From positions 1-60,961 of the forward strand of contig CAJTOZ010000007.1 in the NCBI GenBank assembly GCA_910578095.1: a DNA stretch of 60,961 bases. Direction: 5' to 3'. A program made the translations under genes and the position numbers. The notes under the pieces were generated by a model. That model made no database searches. It saw nothing but the letters and a program-made list of their open reading frames with translations, and was not told where the DNA came from. This DNA comes from an uncultured Muribaculaceae bacterium (lineage in GTDB: Bacteria > Bacteroidota > Bacteroidia > Bacteroidales > Muribaculaceae). This document shows positions 32,457-41,777 of the stretch, in pieces; within the stretch, counting starts at the first letter, position 1, and each line of letters starts with the position of its first letter.

Positions 32457-33746
32457 TCAGTTGTATTTGGTGAGTATTTTTCTTAAAGCGGGGAGAGTGG
32501 GGTCTATCTTGTCTTTTTTTGCAGTCTGGGCCATGAAACGGTTGAACTGAAGGGGCAGCTCCACAGCATGGCCGGTTATGGCTGTCATCCGGTCGAGCAT
32601 CTTTGCCGGGTGGGTGTTGATGAGAGCTACGCCCGGACGGCCGTTCTGCGTGCGGCGCAGCAGGGCAGCCACGGCCGATGCCGAACGTGGTTCGGCCGTA
32701 TAGCCGAAGACGGAATATACTGTGCGCACAGCCTCCTCCTGTTGCGCGGGGGTGAACACTGCGGCGTGGATGTCGCGCCTCATGGCTGCCGTATCGCCAC
32801 CGTACAGCGCCCATAGGCGCGGAAGGTTGGCCGGGTAGCCTTTTGCGGGGTTGAACGGTGGCACTGGCTTTCCTTCGGCCGCCACATCGGCGAACACTCC
32901 CGGCAGGCAGGCTCCAGTGATCGATCCTATCGGCGCGCCCATCTTGCGTGCCATGGCAGCGGCTGTGACGTTGCTGAGGTTGCCGCAAGGCATTGCAAAA
33001 TCGGCTGTGGACGGGTCTATGCCTGCGGCCTTAAGCCGCGCGCAGGCTTCGAAGAAGTAGATTATCTGCGGCAACACGCGGCCCAGATTCAGGGAATTGG
33101 CGCTTGTGAGGTGCAGGGCAGAGTTCAGCTCCGTATCGAGCAATGCCGTGTCGACAAGCTGATTGCAGTCGTCGATGGTGCCGCGCACCTCGATAGGGTG
33201 GGTGTTGGCTCCCAGTGTGGCAAACTGTGCTTCCTGCATGCGGCTGAGCCGGCCTCGCGGGTAGAGGATGAACACTTCCACTCCCTCCAGGCCGAGAAAC
33301 GCATTGGCTATGGCCCCGCCGCTGTTGCCGGTGGTGGCCACAAGCACATTTATGCGGCCGGGAGTTTTGCCGGCCCCGGCTGCCAGATGGCGGTAAAGGC
33401 GCGCGAGAAAGCGTGTGCCCACATCCTTGAACGACAGCGACGGTCCGTGGAACAGTTCCAGAGCGAAGATGCCGTCGGCAAGTTCCACGAGAGGGATCTT
33501 GAAGTTGAGACTGTCGCCCACGATTTTTTTCAGCACAGCCCCATCCACATCGTCGCCAAGAAGAGAGTTGGCCACAACGTAGGCGATGTCCGTGAGCGAC
33601 AGCTGGTCGATATTGTTGAAAAACGCTTTCGGCACTGTGGGCCAGCTGGCGGGCATATAGAGGCCGCCGTCGGGAGCCACGCAGTGCACGATGGCGCGTG
33701 TGAGGTCGGTGCGGTAAGAATTGTCGGAGGTACTGTAGTATTGCAT
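32457..33746 (-). CDS. thrC: Threonine synthase
   Basis: A 429-aa PLP enzyme that converts O-phosphohomoserine to threonine. Family features are the N-terminal MQYYSTSDNSYRTDLTRAIV, then the PLP lysine region HGPSLSFKDVGTRFLARL (K near 108), VATTGNSGGAIANAF and CGNLSNVTAAAMARKMG. Length agrees with the bacterial class. The usual partners (homoserine kinase, aspartokinase-homoserine dehydrogenase) are not next to it; instead a DUF2007-USP protein precedes it by 10 bp. Confidence 0.96.
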   Translation of the reverse strand: MQYYSTSDNSYRTDLTRAIVHCVAPDGGLYMPASWPTVPKAFFNNIDQLSLTDIAYVVANSLLGDDVDGAVLKKIVGDSLNFKIPLVELADGIFALELFHGPSLSFKDVGTRFLARLYRHLAAGAGKTPGRINVLVATTGNSGGAIANAFLGLEGVEVFILYPRGRLSRMQEAQFATLGANTHPIEVRGTIDDCNQLVDTALLDTELNSALHLTSANSLNLGRVLPQIIYFFEACARLKAAGIDPSTADFAMPCGNLSNVTAAAMARKMGAPIGSITGACLPGVFADVAAEGKPVPPFNPAKGYPANLPRLWALYGGDTAAMRRDIHAAVFTPAQQEEAVRTVYSVFGYTAEPRSASAVAALLRRTQNGRPGVALINTHPAKMLDRMTAITGHAVELPLQFNRFMAQTAKKDKIDPTLPALRKILTKYN

Positions 33747-33756
33747 AGCCGCGCAC

Positions 33757-34869
33757 TTACACGGGGATTACAAGCATGGGGATGTCGGCGTGGAACAGCA
33801 TAGTGTTGGCGAGGCCGGGGTTGAACACGCGTCCGAACATGCTTTTGCGACGATTGGGGACTACTATGAGATCAAACGGGTTTTCGGCATGCATGGCCCG
33901 CACGGCATCTGCGTCCGTTCCGGCGTTGTCGGCACTGCTGAAAGTCCATGCAGGATAGTGCTGCCTGCAGTAGGAGAGCAGCGAGGCAGCCGAGTCGGCG
34001 GCGGTGGGGCGGTAGAAGCGTCTGCGCTGGGTGGCGTGCACCACGCATATCTCTACCCCGTCGGCAGGCTTGAGCAAGCGGGCGAAACCGTCGAGGGCAA
34101 GCATGTCGGTCTGGTTGAGGTTGCAGAAGAACAGCACCCGGCGGGGCGTGTGCACGTTTTGGGGCTGATATGGTTCCGGGATAGTGAGCACAGCGAAACG
34201 TCCGGCATCGAGCACTTCGGCGCTCACACTACCTATGAGTTCGCGTTCCTTGCGCTCAACGCCGCGGGTGCCCATGACCACCAACAACGGCGGATTAACT
34301 TTGCCATATTCCACTATGGCATCCTCCGGCACTCCTTCCACAATTTTCGTAGAGTATTTTACCGGCATGGCTCCTTCGTCTTTCATGAGCGCAGCCAGGC
34401 GTGAGGCAAATTTTTGCATGGATGTGGCAGCCTCGGCTTCGAGACGCTCGCGGGTGTCGTTGTCGGCTATCTCGTAGGTGAGCTTGTCGCTGAGCTGCAT
34501 GTTTGCACCCACGTAGGGGTCGATGAACGAATGCAGCAGCCGCAGGGATGCCCCGTGGGAAGCCGCGAGTTTTCCGGCCACAATGGCGGCTTTGAGCGAA
34601 TGCTCGCTGAAATCGGTGGGGACGATGATGGAGTGCGTCTCCTCGCACCGGGCTATGTCGGCCGAGCTGAACACATCAGCGTTCTCGATCACACGCAATG
34701 CCAAAGGGAGATCCGTCTCGAGGATGCGCACACGCACTCCCGACGCGATTGCGGGATCGGTCAGGTTGACGTTTTGCAGCACTACCTCGATGCCCTCGCT
34801 CTCAAGGAGCGACCGAAGAGCAAGCGCTCTGTCGAAAGTGTGTATGGCTACCGTGATATATCGTGTCAT
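33757..34869 (-). CDS. DUF2007-like domain fused to tandem universal stress domains
   Basis: A 370-aa protein. Residues 1-75 (VAIHTFDRALALRSLLESEGI, LQNVNLTDP, VRILETDLPLALRVIE) resemble the DUF2007 putative signal-transducing domain. Two Usp domains follow, about 80-232 (SIIVPTDFSEHSLKAA, VMGTRGVERKERELIGSVSAEV) and about 240-370 (RVLFFCNLNQTDML, LIVVPNRRKSMFGRVF). The G-x2-G-x9-G(S/T) ATP-binding pattern is partly present in the first and weak in the second. It heads the operon with thrC. Such fusions suggest a sensor, but ligand and target are unknown. Confidence 0.75.
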   Translation of the reverse strand: MTRYITVAIHTFDRALALRSLLESEGIEVVLQNVNLTDPAIASGVRVRILETDLPLALRVIENADVFSSADIARCEETHSIIVPTDFSEHSLKAAIVAGKLAASHGASLRLLHSFIDPYVGANMQLSDKLTYEIADNDTRERLEAEAATSMQKFASRLAALMKDEGAMPVKYSTKIVEGVPEDAIVEYGKVNPPLLVVMGTRGVERKERELIGSVSAEVLDAGRFAVLTIPEPYQPQNVHTPRRVLFFCNLNQTDMLALDGFARLLKPADGVEICVVHATQRRRFYRPTAADSAASLLSYCRQHYPAWTFSSADNAGTDADAVRAMHAENPFDLIVVPNRRKSMFGRVFNPGLANTMLFHADIPMLVIPV

Positions 34870-34955
34870 TGTAGTGAGGGCTTTTCAGGATCCTGGAGTT
34901 TAATTCCGGTATCTTTTGTAGATTGTGTTTAAATATTCCGGGCAATATGCCGAAA

Positions 34956-34988
34956 GAGAGTGAGCGCCGGAATGCCGGCGTCACTCTC
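34956..34988 (-). terminator. Terminator of the HTH gene
   Basis: A 14-bp stem with one bulged G (34956-34970 with 34975-34988), loop aatg, followed on the minus strand by a short T run (ctctttcgg). Confidence 0.75.
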
Positions 34989-35032
34989 TGTATGGGATTT
35001 GTGGGGTGCCGCCTGTGGCACAGCACTATGGT

Positions 35033-35290
35033 TCAAGCTTTTTCCTGCTCTTTGAGTATGGCTATGGCCATATCGTAGATAGTGGGATCGTCGAGTACAA
35101 CAATGCCGCCGTCGGGGCCCGGCTCGATGTGTACACCACAGTTCTTGCCAAAGTCATAGTTTACGCCGCCGAAGTAGTTGCGCACGGTCTGGACGGTGGT
35201 GTTGAGCTTATCGGCTATCTGGTGCATCGAGCCGTCGGGCAAACTGTCCTTGAGGCGGCGCAGTTCGTTGAAGGTGATTGTCTTAGGCAT
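35033..35290 (-). CDS. Small helix-turn-helix DNA-binding protein
   Basis: An 85-aa protein with a helix-turn-helix (HQIADKLNTTVQTVRNYFGG, about residues 22-41) and a C-terminal part rich in acidic and hydrophobic residues. It resembles small Bacteroidetes DNA-binding proteins of unknown role. It is monocistronic with a hairpin terminator; only a weak -7-like box (taaCTTTa, 35335-35342) was seen. It could be a nucleoid or phage-like regulator; target sites are unknown. Confidence 0.75.
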   Translation of the reverse strand: MPKTITFNELRRLKDSLPDGSMHQIADKLNTTVQTVRNYFGGVNYDFGKNCGVHIEPGPDGGIVVLDDPTIYDMAIAILKEQEKA

Positions 35291-35403
35291 AGTTCGAAGA
35301 GTTTTATGGGTTAATTGCGTTTTTTTGATGTTGGTAAAGTTACTATCTTATTTTGAAAATGCCAAGATATTGACTTAAAAAAATAGTATGTTTAAAAACA
35401 TCC

Positions 35404-36183
35404 TCATATACGCCTCACATCGGCTGCGCGCAGCCATGCGCGGGTGCTGTTGTTGATTTTCACGTCGTACCATTGTTCGGAGCCGTCGGCGCCGGGTGTC
35501 ATCACGCTGTCCACTATCTCCACTTTTGTGCCTTCGTGTATGGCCACCACTTTGTCGGCGGCGTTCTGGGAGGTCTTGGGTGTGGAGCTTAGCAGGGTGG
35601 TGGGCACCACCACCACGGCTTCATTGTGGCGGGTAGGGGCCGATGCTGTGGATGCGGCCACTACTATGGCATACACGCACAGGCACAGAAGCACCATTCC
35701 ACCGAAAAAACCGGTCTTGCGCAGCATCACACTCGATGAGAATATGTACACGGCCGCCATTCCGGCCACGGCGATGAATAGTGCCAGCGCTGTCCATGCC
35801 CAGGCATCGGGGCTCATCCAGGATGTCACCGATGCGTGCAGATTGCTCAGGAAGGCACTGTCGTCTTCCGGCAGATCCTGGATTTTTGTGCGCACGAATT
35901 CAAGGTTGGTGCGCGCGTCGGTGTGCGACGGGTCGAGGCGCAGCGCACGTTCGTAGTTTATGATGGCATGGCCGGATTCTCCATTGCGCCAGTAGGCGTT
36001 GCCGAGGTTGTAGTAGGCATCGGGAGTGGCGCCCTCCTCTGCCAGGGAGCGCGAATAGAGTTCGACGGCGGCCGGATAGTCTTCGGCCATGTAGGCCGAG
36101 TCGGCCTGACGGGCCAGAGTGGAAGCCATGCTCCCGAGGGTGCCGAGAGCTATGGCGGCAAGTATGGCGGATAGTTTTTTCAT
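35404..36183 (-). CDS. batE: BatE aerotolerance protein (TPR plus SH3-like domain)
   Basis: Last gene of the Bat (Bacteroides aerotolerance) operon, 259 aa. It has a signal peptide (1-23), two TPRs (about 25-95: YAMAEDYPAAVELYSRSL-like units, AYYNLGNAYWRNGESGHA), two membrane spans (about 135-155 and 165-185) and a C-terminal SH3b-like domain (VAIHEGTKVEIVD, WYDVKI, AWLRAADV). ATG 36183 overlaps the batD stop and opens a signal peptide; a longer frame to 36294 is rejected. It acts in the periplasm with the other Bat proteins. Confidence 0.9.
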   Translation of the reverse strand: MKKLSAILAAIALGTLGSMASTLARQADSAYMAEDYPAAVELYSRSLAEEGATPDAYYNLGNAYWRNGESGHAIINYERALRLDPSHTDARTNLEFVRTKIQDLPEDDSAFLSNLHASVTSWMSPDAWAWTALALFIAVAGMAAVYIFSSSVMLRKTGFFGGMVLLCLCVYAIVVAASTASAPTRHNEAVVVVPTTLLSSTPKTSQNAADKVVAIHEGTKVEIVDSVMTPGADGSEQWYDVKINNSTRAWLRAADVRRI

Positions 36184-38000
36184 CACTGTCTTTTCTTTAC
36201 GCCTTCGAGGTTTTTGATAGCAGCCGCTGCGCGCTCGTAGAGAGCCGATACTTCGGCGGCGGAATGGTCGGGGGTGAAGCGGGCTTGCTCGCATTCGTCG
36301 AGCACATCAAGCACAGATTGGGTATCGTTTTCCCCGACACCATAGTCGGCCATACGTGCCGCGATGTTGTCGCGCAGCAGTTGCGATGGCGGTATGCCGA
36401 GTTTGTCGCTGACATAGCCCCACATGGCTTTGGCGAGCTCCTGATAGAATTCCTCACTTTTGCCGCTTTGCATGAAGCCGCGCGCGGCGCGCAGGCGTTT
36501 CATCGCCACGCGGTTGGCACGTGCCAGGCGACGGCCGCCCACATCGGCGCGCAGACGCAGCGTGCGCCGATAGCCGAGTATTGACGCAACAAGGAGTGCG
36601 ACCACAGCTGCGTAGGCGAGCCAATACCACACGGAGTGGAACAGCATGCCTCCGCTCACTATGGGTTTTTCCGGAGAAGTGTGTATGTGGCGGATATCTG
36701 TGATTGTGTTGTCGATGGCTCGCTGTTCGGCGCCGGCCACGGAGGTGGATGCGCCCTTGGCCACATTTACGTCGTATGGGCGAGTGTCGAGGGTCACATA
36801 TTTCTTTTCCGAGGGATTGAAGTATACGAAGGGTGTGGCCGGTATGGTGAATTTACCGGGCTCCTGAGGCACTATGGTATAGTCTACACGGAATGTGCCG
36901 CTCATGTCGCTTCCGCTCACGGCGGCGGCTATATCGGTCTTTGGGGTGTAGCGGTCCATTCCGGCCGGGAAGTCGACTTCCGGAGCGGAGAGATACTTGA
37001 TATTGCCGGTGCCTTTAATGATATAGGAATAGGTGGCGGCTTCATTGGTGCGCAGCAGCTCGGGATTGAGTTCGGTGCTTACGCTGAAATTACCCACGGC
37101 GCCGTTGAAGCCGGCCGGCCGAGGTTCGGGAAGCGCCTCCACCACGAGGGTGGCCTGGTTGCTGTTGGTGGTGACGGTCTGTTGCACGGGGCGCCGCGTT
37201 ACGAAATAGCCCATGTTGACAGTCTCGTAAGTGCGCACCACTACGTCGTACTGTCCCGAGTTTACTGTCAGGCGGCCGGATTTCTGCGGATACAGCAGGC
37301 ATCGCTTAAGCACGGCAGTGTAGTAGTTCCGTCCGTTGTAATGTTCGGTATCGGTTTCGAAGCTGACAGGAAGCTCTTCAGAGAGGAAGCCTTCAAACAC
37401 GGGCTGCTTCTTGGGCATTATCTGCGTGATATCGGTAGTGGTGTACACCTTGATGGTGGCTATCACTGCTTCTTGCTCATACACATGGGTCTTGTTGAAT
37501 GAGATGCGGATGAGCAGATCGTCGGCGGAGATATGGTGCGAGGCCTCGGCCGGCTGACGGTTGTTGGCGCCGGGCTGCGAGTGGCCGCCGGCTGCGGAAT
37601 TTGCGTCGGGAGGCAGAATCTTGAATGTCGCGGCTTTGCTGCTCAAGGTCTTGCCTCCGGCCGAGATGCTCACAGCCGGCACATTGACCGTGCCGGATTT
37701 ATCAGCGGAATAGATGAACGAATAATCTATTGTGGTCGACGAACTCATGTGCCCGTTCACCACCTCCGTGCTCTGCATTGTTGAGACAGAAGGCCCGTAC
37801 AGGTAGGTGCAGCCCTCCAGTTCGGGAGCTTTCGGGGCATTCCCCTCGCCGTTGGTGAGACGGAATGTGAGGCTGAATTTGCGTCCCTCCACCACGTTGC
37901 CGGGTGTGATGACCTTGAATGTGGCCTGTGCGAAGCATGTGGCGGCACACAAGGCCATGACGGCCACAAGAAAGATGGTGCGAATTTTCGTATTACTCAT
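36183..38000 (-). CDS. batD: BatD aerotolerance protein
   Basis: A 605-aa membrane-anchored protein with a signal peptide (1-24), a long periplasmic part of beta/Ig-like repeats (about 25-450, the BatD family region) and one membrane span (about 470-495) followed by a cytoplasmic tail. Bat operons affect oxygen tolerance and fitness in Bacteroides; the molecular role of BatD is not known. Its start codon lies 1 nt after the batC stop, and it overlaps batE, so translation is coupled. Complete. Confidence 0.92.
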   Translation of the reverse strand: MSNTKIRTIFLVAVMALCAATCFAQATFKVITPGNVVEGRKFSLTFRLTNGEGNAPKAPELEGCTYLYGPSVSTMQSTEVVNGHMSSSTTIDYSFIYSADKSGTVNVPAVSISAGGKTLSSKAATFKILPPDANSAAGGHSQPGANNRQPAEASHHISADDLLIRISFNKTHVYEQEAVIATIKVYTTTDITQIMPKKQPVFEGFLSEELPVSFETDTEHYNGRNYYTAVLKRCLLYPQKSGRLTVNSGQYDVVVRTYETVNMGYFVTRRPVQQTVTTNSNQATLVVEALPEPRPAGFNGAVGNFSVSTELNPELLRTNEAATYSYIIKGTGNIKYLSAPEVDFPAGMDRYTPKTDIAAAVSGSDMSGTFRVDYTIVPQEPGKFTIPATPFVYFNPSEKKYVTLDTRPYDVNVAKGASTSVAGAEQRAIDNTITDIRHIHTSPEKPIVSGGMLFHSVWYWLAYAAVVALLVASILGYRRTLRLRADVGGRRLARANRVAMKRLRAARGFMQSGKSEEFYQELAKAMWGYVSDKLGIPPSQLLRDNIAARMADYGVGENDTQSVLDVLDECEQARFTPDHSAAEVSALYERAAAAIKNLEGVKKRQ

Positions 38001-38001
38001 T

Positions 38002-38724
38002 TTACCATGGTTTGTCGGTGGTGCGACGTCCCGGTTGCGCGGGTTCTTTCTGTTTGCGCCTGGTGGCGTTTTCTTTGTTCTGCATGGCCTGGAGTATCTG
38101 TTCGGCGCTCTGGGTCATGGGTTGTTGCTGTTGCTGCTGTTGCTGCTGGTCCTGTTGCTGTTGCTGCTGGTCCTGCTGTTGCTCTTGCTGTTGTTGCTGC
38201 TGGTCTTGTTTGTCCTGATCTTTGTCCTGGTCCTGATCTTGATTCTGCTGTTTCAACTGTGCCAGCCGCAGGTTCTGGCGTGTGCGGTTATTGTCGGGGT
38301 TCAGGCGCAAGGCTTGTTTGTACCTTTCGATACTTTTCGCGTAGTCTTCGTCGTTGTAGGCCATGTTGCCGAGGTTGTAGAAAGCTTTTTCGGCAAGTGC
38401 GGTGTCGGTTTGGGCGCAGGCGTTTCCCACTTGTTCGAAAAGTTCCATGGCTATGCGTCGCGGGTCGTTCTCGCTACCTTTTGTATCCTCTCCGGCCATG
38501 TTGAGCAGCGCGAGGGCCTTGTTGTAGGTGGCTATCTGGGAGGATGGATTGAGTTGCAGTGCCACTTCGTAGGCTTCAAGCGCCTTGGCGAAGTTGCCTT
38601 TCTCGTAGTAAGCGTTGCCGTCGCGGATCACGTTGCGCAGTTCCTTGGTGATTTCCGCGCTTTGAGCGAAAGTCACTGCCGGAGCTGCCATGGCAATAAT
38701 CAGTGTCAGAATTGTCTTTCTCAT
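38002..38724 (-). CDS. batC: BatC aerotolerance TPR protein with glutamine-rich tail
   Basis: A 240-aa protein with a signal peptide (1-20, MRKTILTLIIAMAAPAVTFA) and three TPRs (about 30-155: NAYYEKGNFAKALEAYEVAL, AFYNLGNMAYNDEDYAKSI). A Q/D/K-rich segment follows (about 158-201) with runs of six and nine glutamines, and the end is basic. The low-complexity part is encoded by a CTG/TTG triplet tract on the plus strand (38121-38250) and could vary in length. It overlaps batB by 4 nt. Periplasmic scaffold role inferred. Confidence 0.9.
   Translation of the reverse strand: MRKTILTLIIAMAAPAVTFAQSAEITKELRNVIRDGNAYYEKGNFAKALEAYEVALQLNPSSQIATYNKALALLNMAGEDTKGSENDPRRIAMELFEQVGNACAQTDTALAEKAFYNLGNMAYNDEDYAKSIERYKQALRLNPDNNRTRQNLRLAQLKQQNQDQDQDKDQDKQDQQQQQQEQQQDQQQQQQDQQQQQQQQQPMTQSAEQILQAMQNKENATRRKQKEPAQPGRRTTDKPW
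38121..38250 (-). repeat. CTG/TTG triplet tract coding for the glutamine-rich part of BatC
   Basis: A run of CTG and TTG triplets on the plus strand (CAG/CAA on the coding strand) broken by a few other codons. It stays in frame, so length changes would alter BatC by whole residues. Confidence 0.85.
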
Positions 38725-39767
38725 TTCTTTTCCGTTTTGGTGAAGAAATTGATATGGGTGAGCCAGCCAATCTTACGTTCAAGCACGAGCACATCTATCA
38801 CAAGCAGTATCAGGGCTATCCACGCGAATGTGGGAAATTGCTCTGCTCCGGCAGAATACGTGACGCGGCTGAACTCCGATTTTTCCAGCGTGTCAAGCTG
38901 ATGCTCCAGATCCTCGAGGGCCGACGATGACGCCGCGTTGACATATACGCCGCCTCCGGCTTCGGCGAGTTGCTTGCCGAGCTCCTCGTTGATGGTGGTG
39001 GTGACCACGTTGCCCTGCATGTCGCGCATGTATTCGCCTTTTCTGCCGCCCACAGGTATAGGAGCGCCTTTGGCCGAGCCTACACCCACGATATCCACCT
39101 GAATACCGTTCTCCCGGGCCATTTTTGCGGCTTCTATGGCTTCGCCTTCATGGTCCTCGCTGTCGGTGATGAGTATGATGGCCTTATGGGTGTCCTCGTC
39201 CGGCGAAAAGCCGTTCATGGCCATGTTTATGGCGTTGGAGATGTCGGTACCCTGATTGGCTATCATGCCGGGCTGAAGCTCGCTGAGGTACATTTTTGCG
39301 GAATAGAAATCGGTGGTGAGAGGCATTTGTGTCTTGGCATCGCCGGCAAAAATCACGAGGCCCACCTTGTCGTTGTGCAGGCGGTCGATGAGCTTTTCAA
39401 GTACCAGACGCGAACGGTCGAGACGGGAGATTCCTGCCGGATCGTCGCTGGAAGAGGCGAGCATGGAGTTGCTGACGTCGAATGCTATCATCACTTCTAT
39501 GCCATCTACGCGTGCTTCCTGCTCTTTCTGGCCTGCGCGCGGTCGTGCCAGCACTATAACAAGGGCTGCCAGTGCGAGCACTTCGAGCACTATTTTTATT
39601 GTGGGCTTGTAGCGTGAGGCTTCGGGCATGAGGGCTGCTATCACATCGGGGCGCCCGAAGCGTCGCAGCTTGCGTCGGCGCGAGGCCCGTGCGAGGGCAT
39701 ACAGCCCTGCGGCCGCCACGCATGTCAGCAGAAGATATAACAGATGTGTATTTGCGAAATCAAACAT
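38721..39767 (-). CDS. batB: BatB von Willebrand factor A protein
   Basis: A 348-aa membrane protein with spans near residues 5-25, 55-75 and 320-340 and a VWA domain between them. The metal-dependent adhesion site is intact, DxSxS as DVSNS (about 94-98), with LITDSEDHEG later. VWA proteins of Bat operons form complexes with MoxR-type ATPases. ATG 39767 opens the first span; the longer frame to 39818 is rejected. It lies 31 bp after batA and 4-bp overlaps batC. Confidence 0.92.
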   Translation of the reverse strand: MFDFANTHLLYLLLTCVAAAGLYALARASRRRKLRRFGRPDVIAALMPEASRYKPTIKIVLEVLALAALVIVLARPRAGQKEQEARVDGIEVMIAFDVSNSMLASSSDDPAGISRLDRSRLVLEKLIDRLHNDKVGLVIFAGDAKTQMPLTTDFYSAKMYLSELQPGMIANQGTDISNAINMAMNGFSPDEDTHKAIILITDSEDHEGEAIEAAKMARENGIQVDIVGVGSAKGAPIPVGGRKGEYMRDMQGNVVTTTINEELGKQLAEAGGGVYVNAASSSALEDLEHQLDTLEKSEFSRVTYSAGAEQFPTFAWIALILLVIDVLVLERKIGWLTHINFFTKTEKK

Positions 39768-39798
39768 ATATTCAGCGGAGTTGAAGGAGAATAGGAGG

Positions 39799-40785
39799 TT
39801 ATGGCATGGTGCGCACAACGGTGTAGCGCAGCAGCAGTTCTATTGCAAACAGGGCGAAGGCCAGCCACGCCCACAGCATGTAGTTGTCTTCCGTGTGTGA
39901 GAAGTGGCGCACATCCATCTGTGTCTTTTCCAGGGCATCGATCTCGTCGAAGATGTCCTGAAGTACTTTATTGCCTGTGGCTCGGAAATATTTGCCTCCG
40001 GTGCTCTCGGCAACGGTGCGTAGCGTGGCTTCGTCGATCACAACTTTCTGGGGTGCGAACACCATGCGGCCAAACTCGTTGATCATCGGCGAGGGTGCCT
40101 CGCCGTTGGTGCCGATACCGATGGTGTAGATTTTCACCCCGAGCTCCTGGGCCACCCGCGTAGCGTCCAGAGGGGTCACCACGCCGGTATTGTTGCTGCC
40201 GTCGGTGAGGAGTATGATGCTTTTGCTTTTGGCTTTGCCTTCTTTCAGGCGGTTGAGCGAGGTGGCTATACCGTCGCCTATGGCAGTACCATCCTCCAGC
40301 ATGTTCATGTTGATGGAACTGATGTAGCCGAGCAGTTGGGAACGGTCTACAGTCATGGGCACGCCCGTGAGGCTCTCACCGGCGAATATCACAATTCCTA
40401 TATTGTCGTTCTCGCGGCCGCTGACGAATTTGCCGGCGACAGCTTTGGCCGCTTCGAGACGGTCGGGCTTGAAGTCGCGGGCGAGCATGCTCGACGAGAT
40501 GTCCATCGCTATCATGATGTCGGTGCCTTCGGTGCGTGTGGTGCGCCAGTTGTCCTTGAGCTGCGGGCGTGCGAGCACTATGATGAGGCACCCCACCGCA
40601 GCCATTCGGAGCACAAACAGGAGATGGCGCACCCATTGCTTCCACGACACAGGCAGTTTGGCAAACGGCGCTGTGGTGGAGAGTGCCATGTAGGGGCGTG
40701 CGTTGCGCTGCTTGAGAACGTACCATATTATCATCGGCACGTACAGCACAAAGAGCCAGAGGTATTGAGGATGAGCTAATTGCAT
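39799..40785 (-). CDS. batA: BatA von Willebrand factor A protein
   Basis: A 328-aa VWA protein with spans near residues 8-25, 55-75 and 305-322. The metal site is DISSS (about 93-97) with LLTDGSNNTG downstream, both intact. It pairs with BatB and belongs to the same operon, following the 319-aa BatD-like protein by 5 bp. Bat proteins act at the inner membrane with large periplasmic parts. Confidence 0.92.
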   Translation of the reverse strand: MQLAHPQYLWLFVLYVPMIIWYVLKQRNARPYMALSTTAPFAKLPVSWKQWVRHLLFVLRMAAVGCLIIVLARPQLKDNWRTTRTEGTDIMIAMDISSSMLARDFKPDRLEAAKAVAGKFVSGRENDNIGIVIFAGESLTGVPMTVDRSQLLGYISSINMNMLEDGTAIGDGIATSLNRLKEGKAKSKSIILLTDGSNNTGVVTPLDATRVAQELGVKIYTIGIGTNGEAPSPMINEFGRMVFAPQKVVIDEATLRTVAESTGGKYFRATGNKVLQDIFDEIDALEKTQMDVRHFSHTEDNYMLWAWLAFALFAIELLLRYTVVRTMP

Positions 40786-40790
40786 GGGGT

Positions 40791-41750
40791 CTACTTGTCG
40801 GTGTCAGATTTTGCGCCGTCATCTTCGGGCTCGGGAGCGGGCTTGGTGTCCTCGACGAAGGCTACGGCCGAATTGTAGGCCTTGACGTTGTCGTCGGGCA
40901 GCGGGCGCATTTTTGCAAATTTCACAAAGTCGGCCACTTCGAGCACTGCGCGCATGCGGTCGGCGCTGAGGCGTGTGGCCTCGTTGGCGCGCAGCGAGCG
41001 CATGATTTCTGTCGAGGTCATCTCCATGGCGTTTATGCCGAAGCGTCCGTCGAGATACTGGCGGAGGATGTCGGTGAGTTCCGTGTAGTATTCTTTTTCG
41101 TGTCCGCTTTCGGCAAGGCGGCGTTCGCGCAGTTGGCCGAGACGGCGCATGGCGAGTTCGTAGGGCGGCACGATGCGTTTGCGTCGCACCATCACTGTGC
41201 CTCCGCGGCGCCAGTACAGGAATGCGGCAATTCCGGCAGCTATGAGGCCCAGAGCTATGAATATCCATGCCCAGTAGTCGCTGACCCATTGCGGAACCCA
41301 GTCATACCACTTCGAGGGATAGGCCACAGGGCCTTCCAGGGGATGTATCTCCGTGAGGGAATCAAGCTCTACGGGCAGCACTTTCAGCACCAGAGCGCGG
41401 CTTTCGGCGGTGTCGCGTCCGCTGGCCACGCGCAGCGGCGGCAGCGTTACGGTGTCAGGGTCGAAAGGCTGGAGGGTCAGGGTGTAGATGGTTTCACGCC
41501 GTCCGTTTCCGAGGTCGGTGGTCTGGTGGCTTATGTCGGCCACATCGACGCCGCCCAGCTGTCCGCCTTTCTCGGGCCACGCCACAAGGGAGGCGTCGGC
41601 CGGGCCGAGCACCGTGACGTGCAGGTTGGTGCGGTAGCCTTGTGTCATGACAGTGGAATCGAGCTGGGCTGTCACTTTCAGGTCCTGCGCGCTCATCCCC
41701 GTTGCTGTCAGGGCTATTGCTGCTGTCAATATTATTTTTGAGAGCTTCAT
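40791..41750 (-). CDS. BatD-like / DUF4381-type membrane protein of the Bat operon
   Basis: A 319-aa protein with a signal peptide (1-21), a beta-rich periplasmic part resembling the start of BatD (LKVTAQLDSTVMTQGYRTNL), one membrane span (about 165-185: WAWIFIALGLIAAGIAAFLY) and a helical cytoplasmic part (about 195-300) with an acidic C-terminus. This order in the operon is conserved among Bacteroidetes between DUF58 and BatA genes. Function unknown; probably a component of the Bat membrane complex. Confidence 0.8.
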   Translation of the reverse strand: MKLSKIILTAAIALTATGMSAQDLKVTAQLDSTVMTQGYRTNLHVTVLGPADASLVAWPEKGGQLGGVDVADISHQTTDLGNGRRETIYTLTLQPFDPDTVTLPPLRVASGRDTAESRALVLKVLPVELDSLTEIHPLEGPVAYPSKWYDWVPQWVSDYWAWIFIALGLIAAGIAAFLYWRRGGTVMVRRKRIVPPYELAMRRLGQLRERRLAESGHEKEYYTELTDILRQYLDGRFGINAMEMTSTEIMRSLRANEATRLSADRMRAVLEVADFVKFAKMRPLPDDNVKAYNSAVAFVEDTKPAPEPEDDGAKSDTDK

Positions 41751-41777
41751 GTGGTGGGAGGTAGTGAATGAGTGTCG

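Noticed and set aside
38121..38250. Possible CRISPR-like or tandem repeat array
   Set aside because: The repetition is a coding triplet tract in batC with no spacers.
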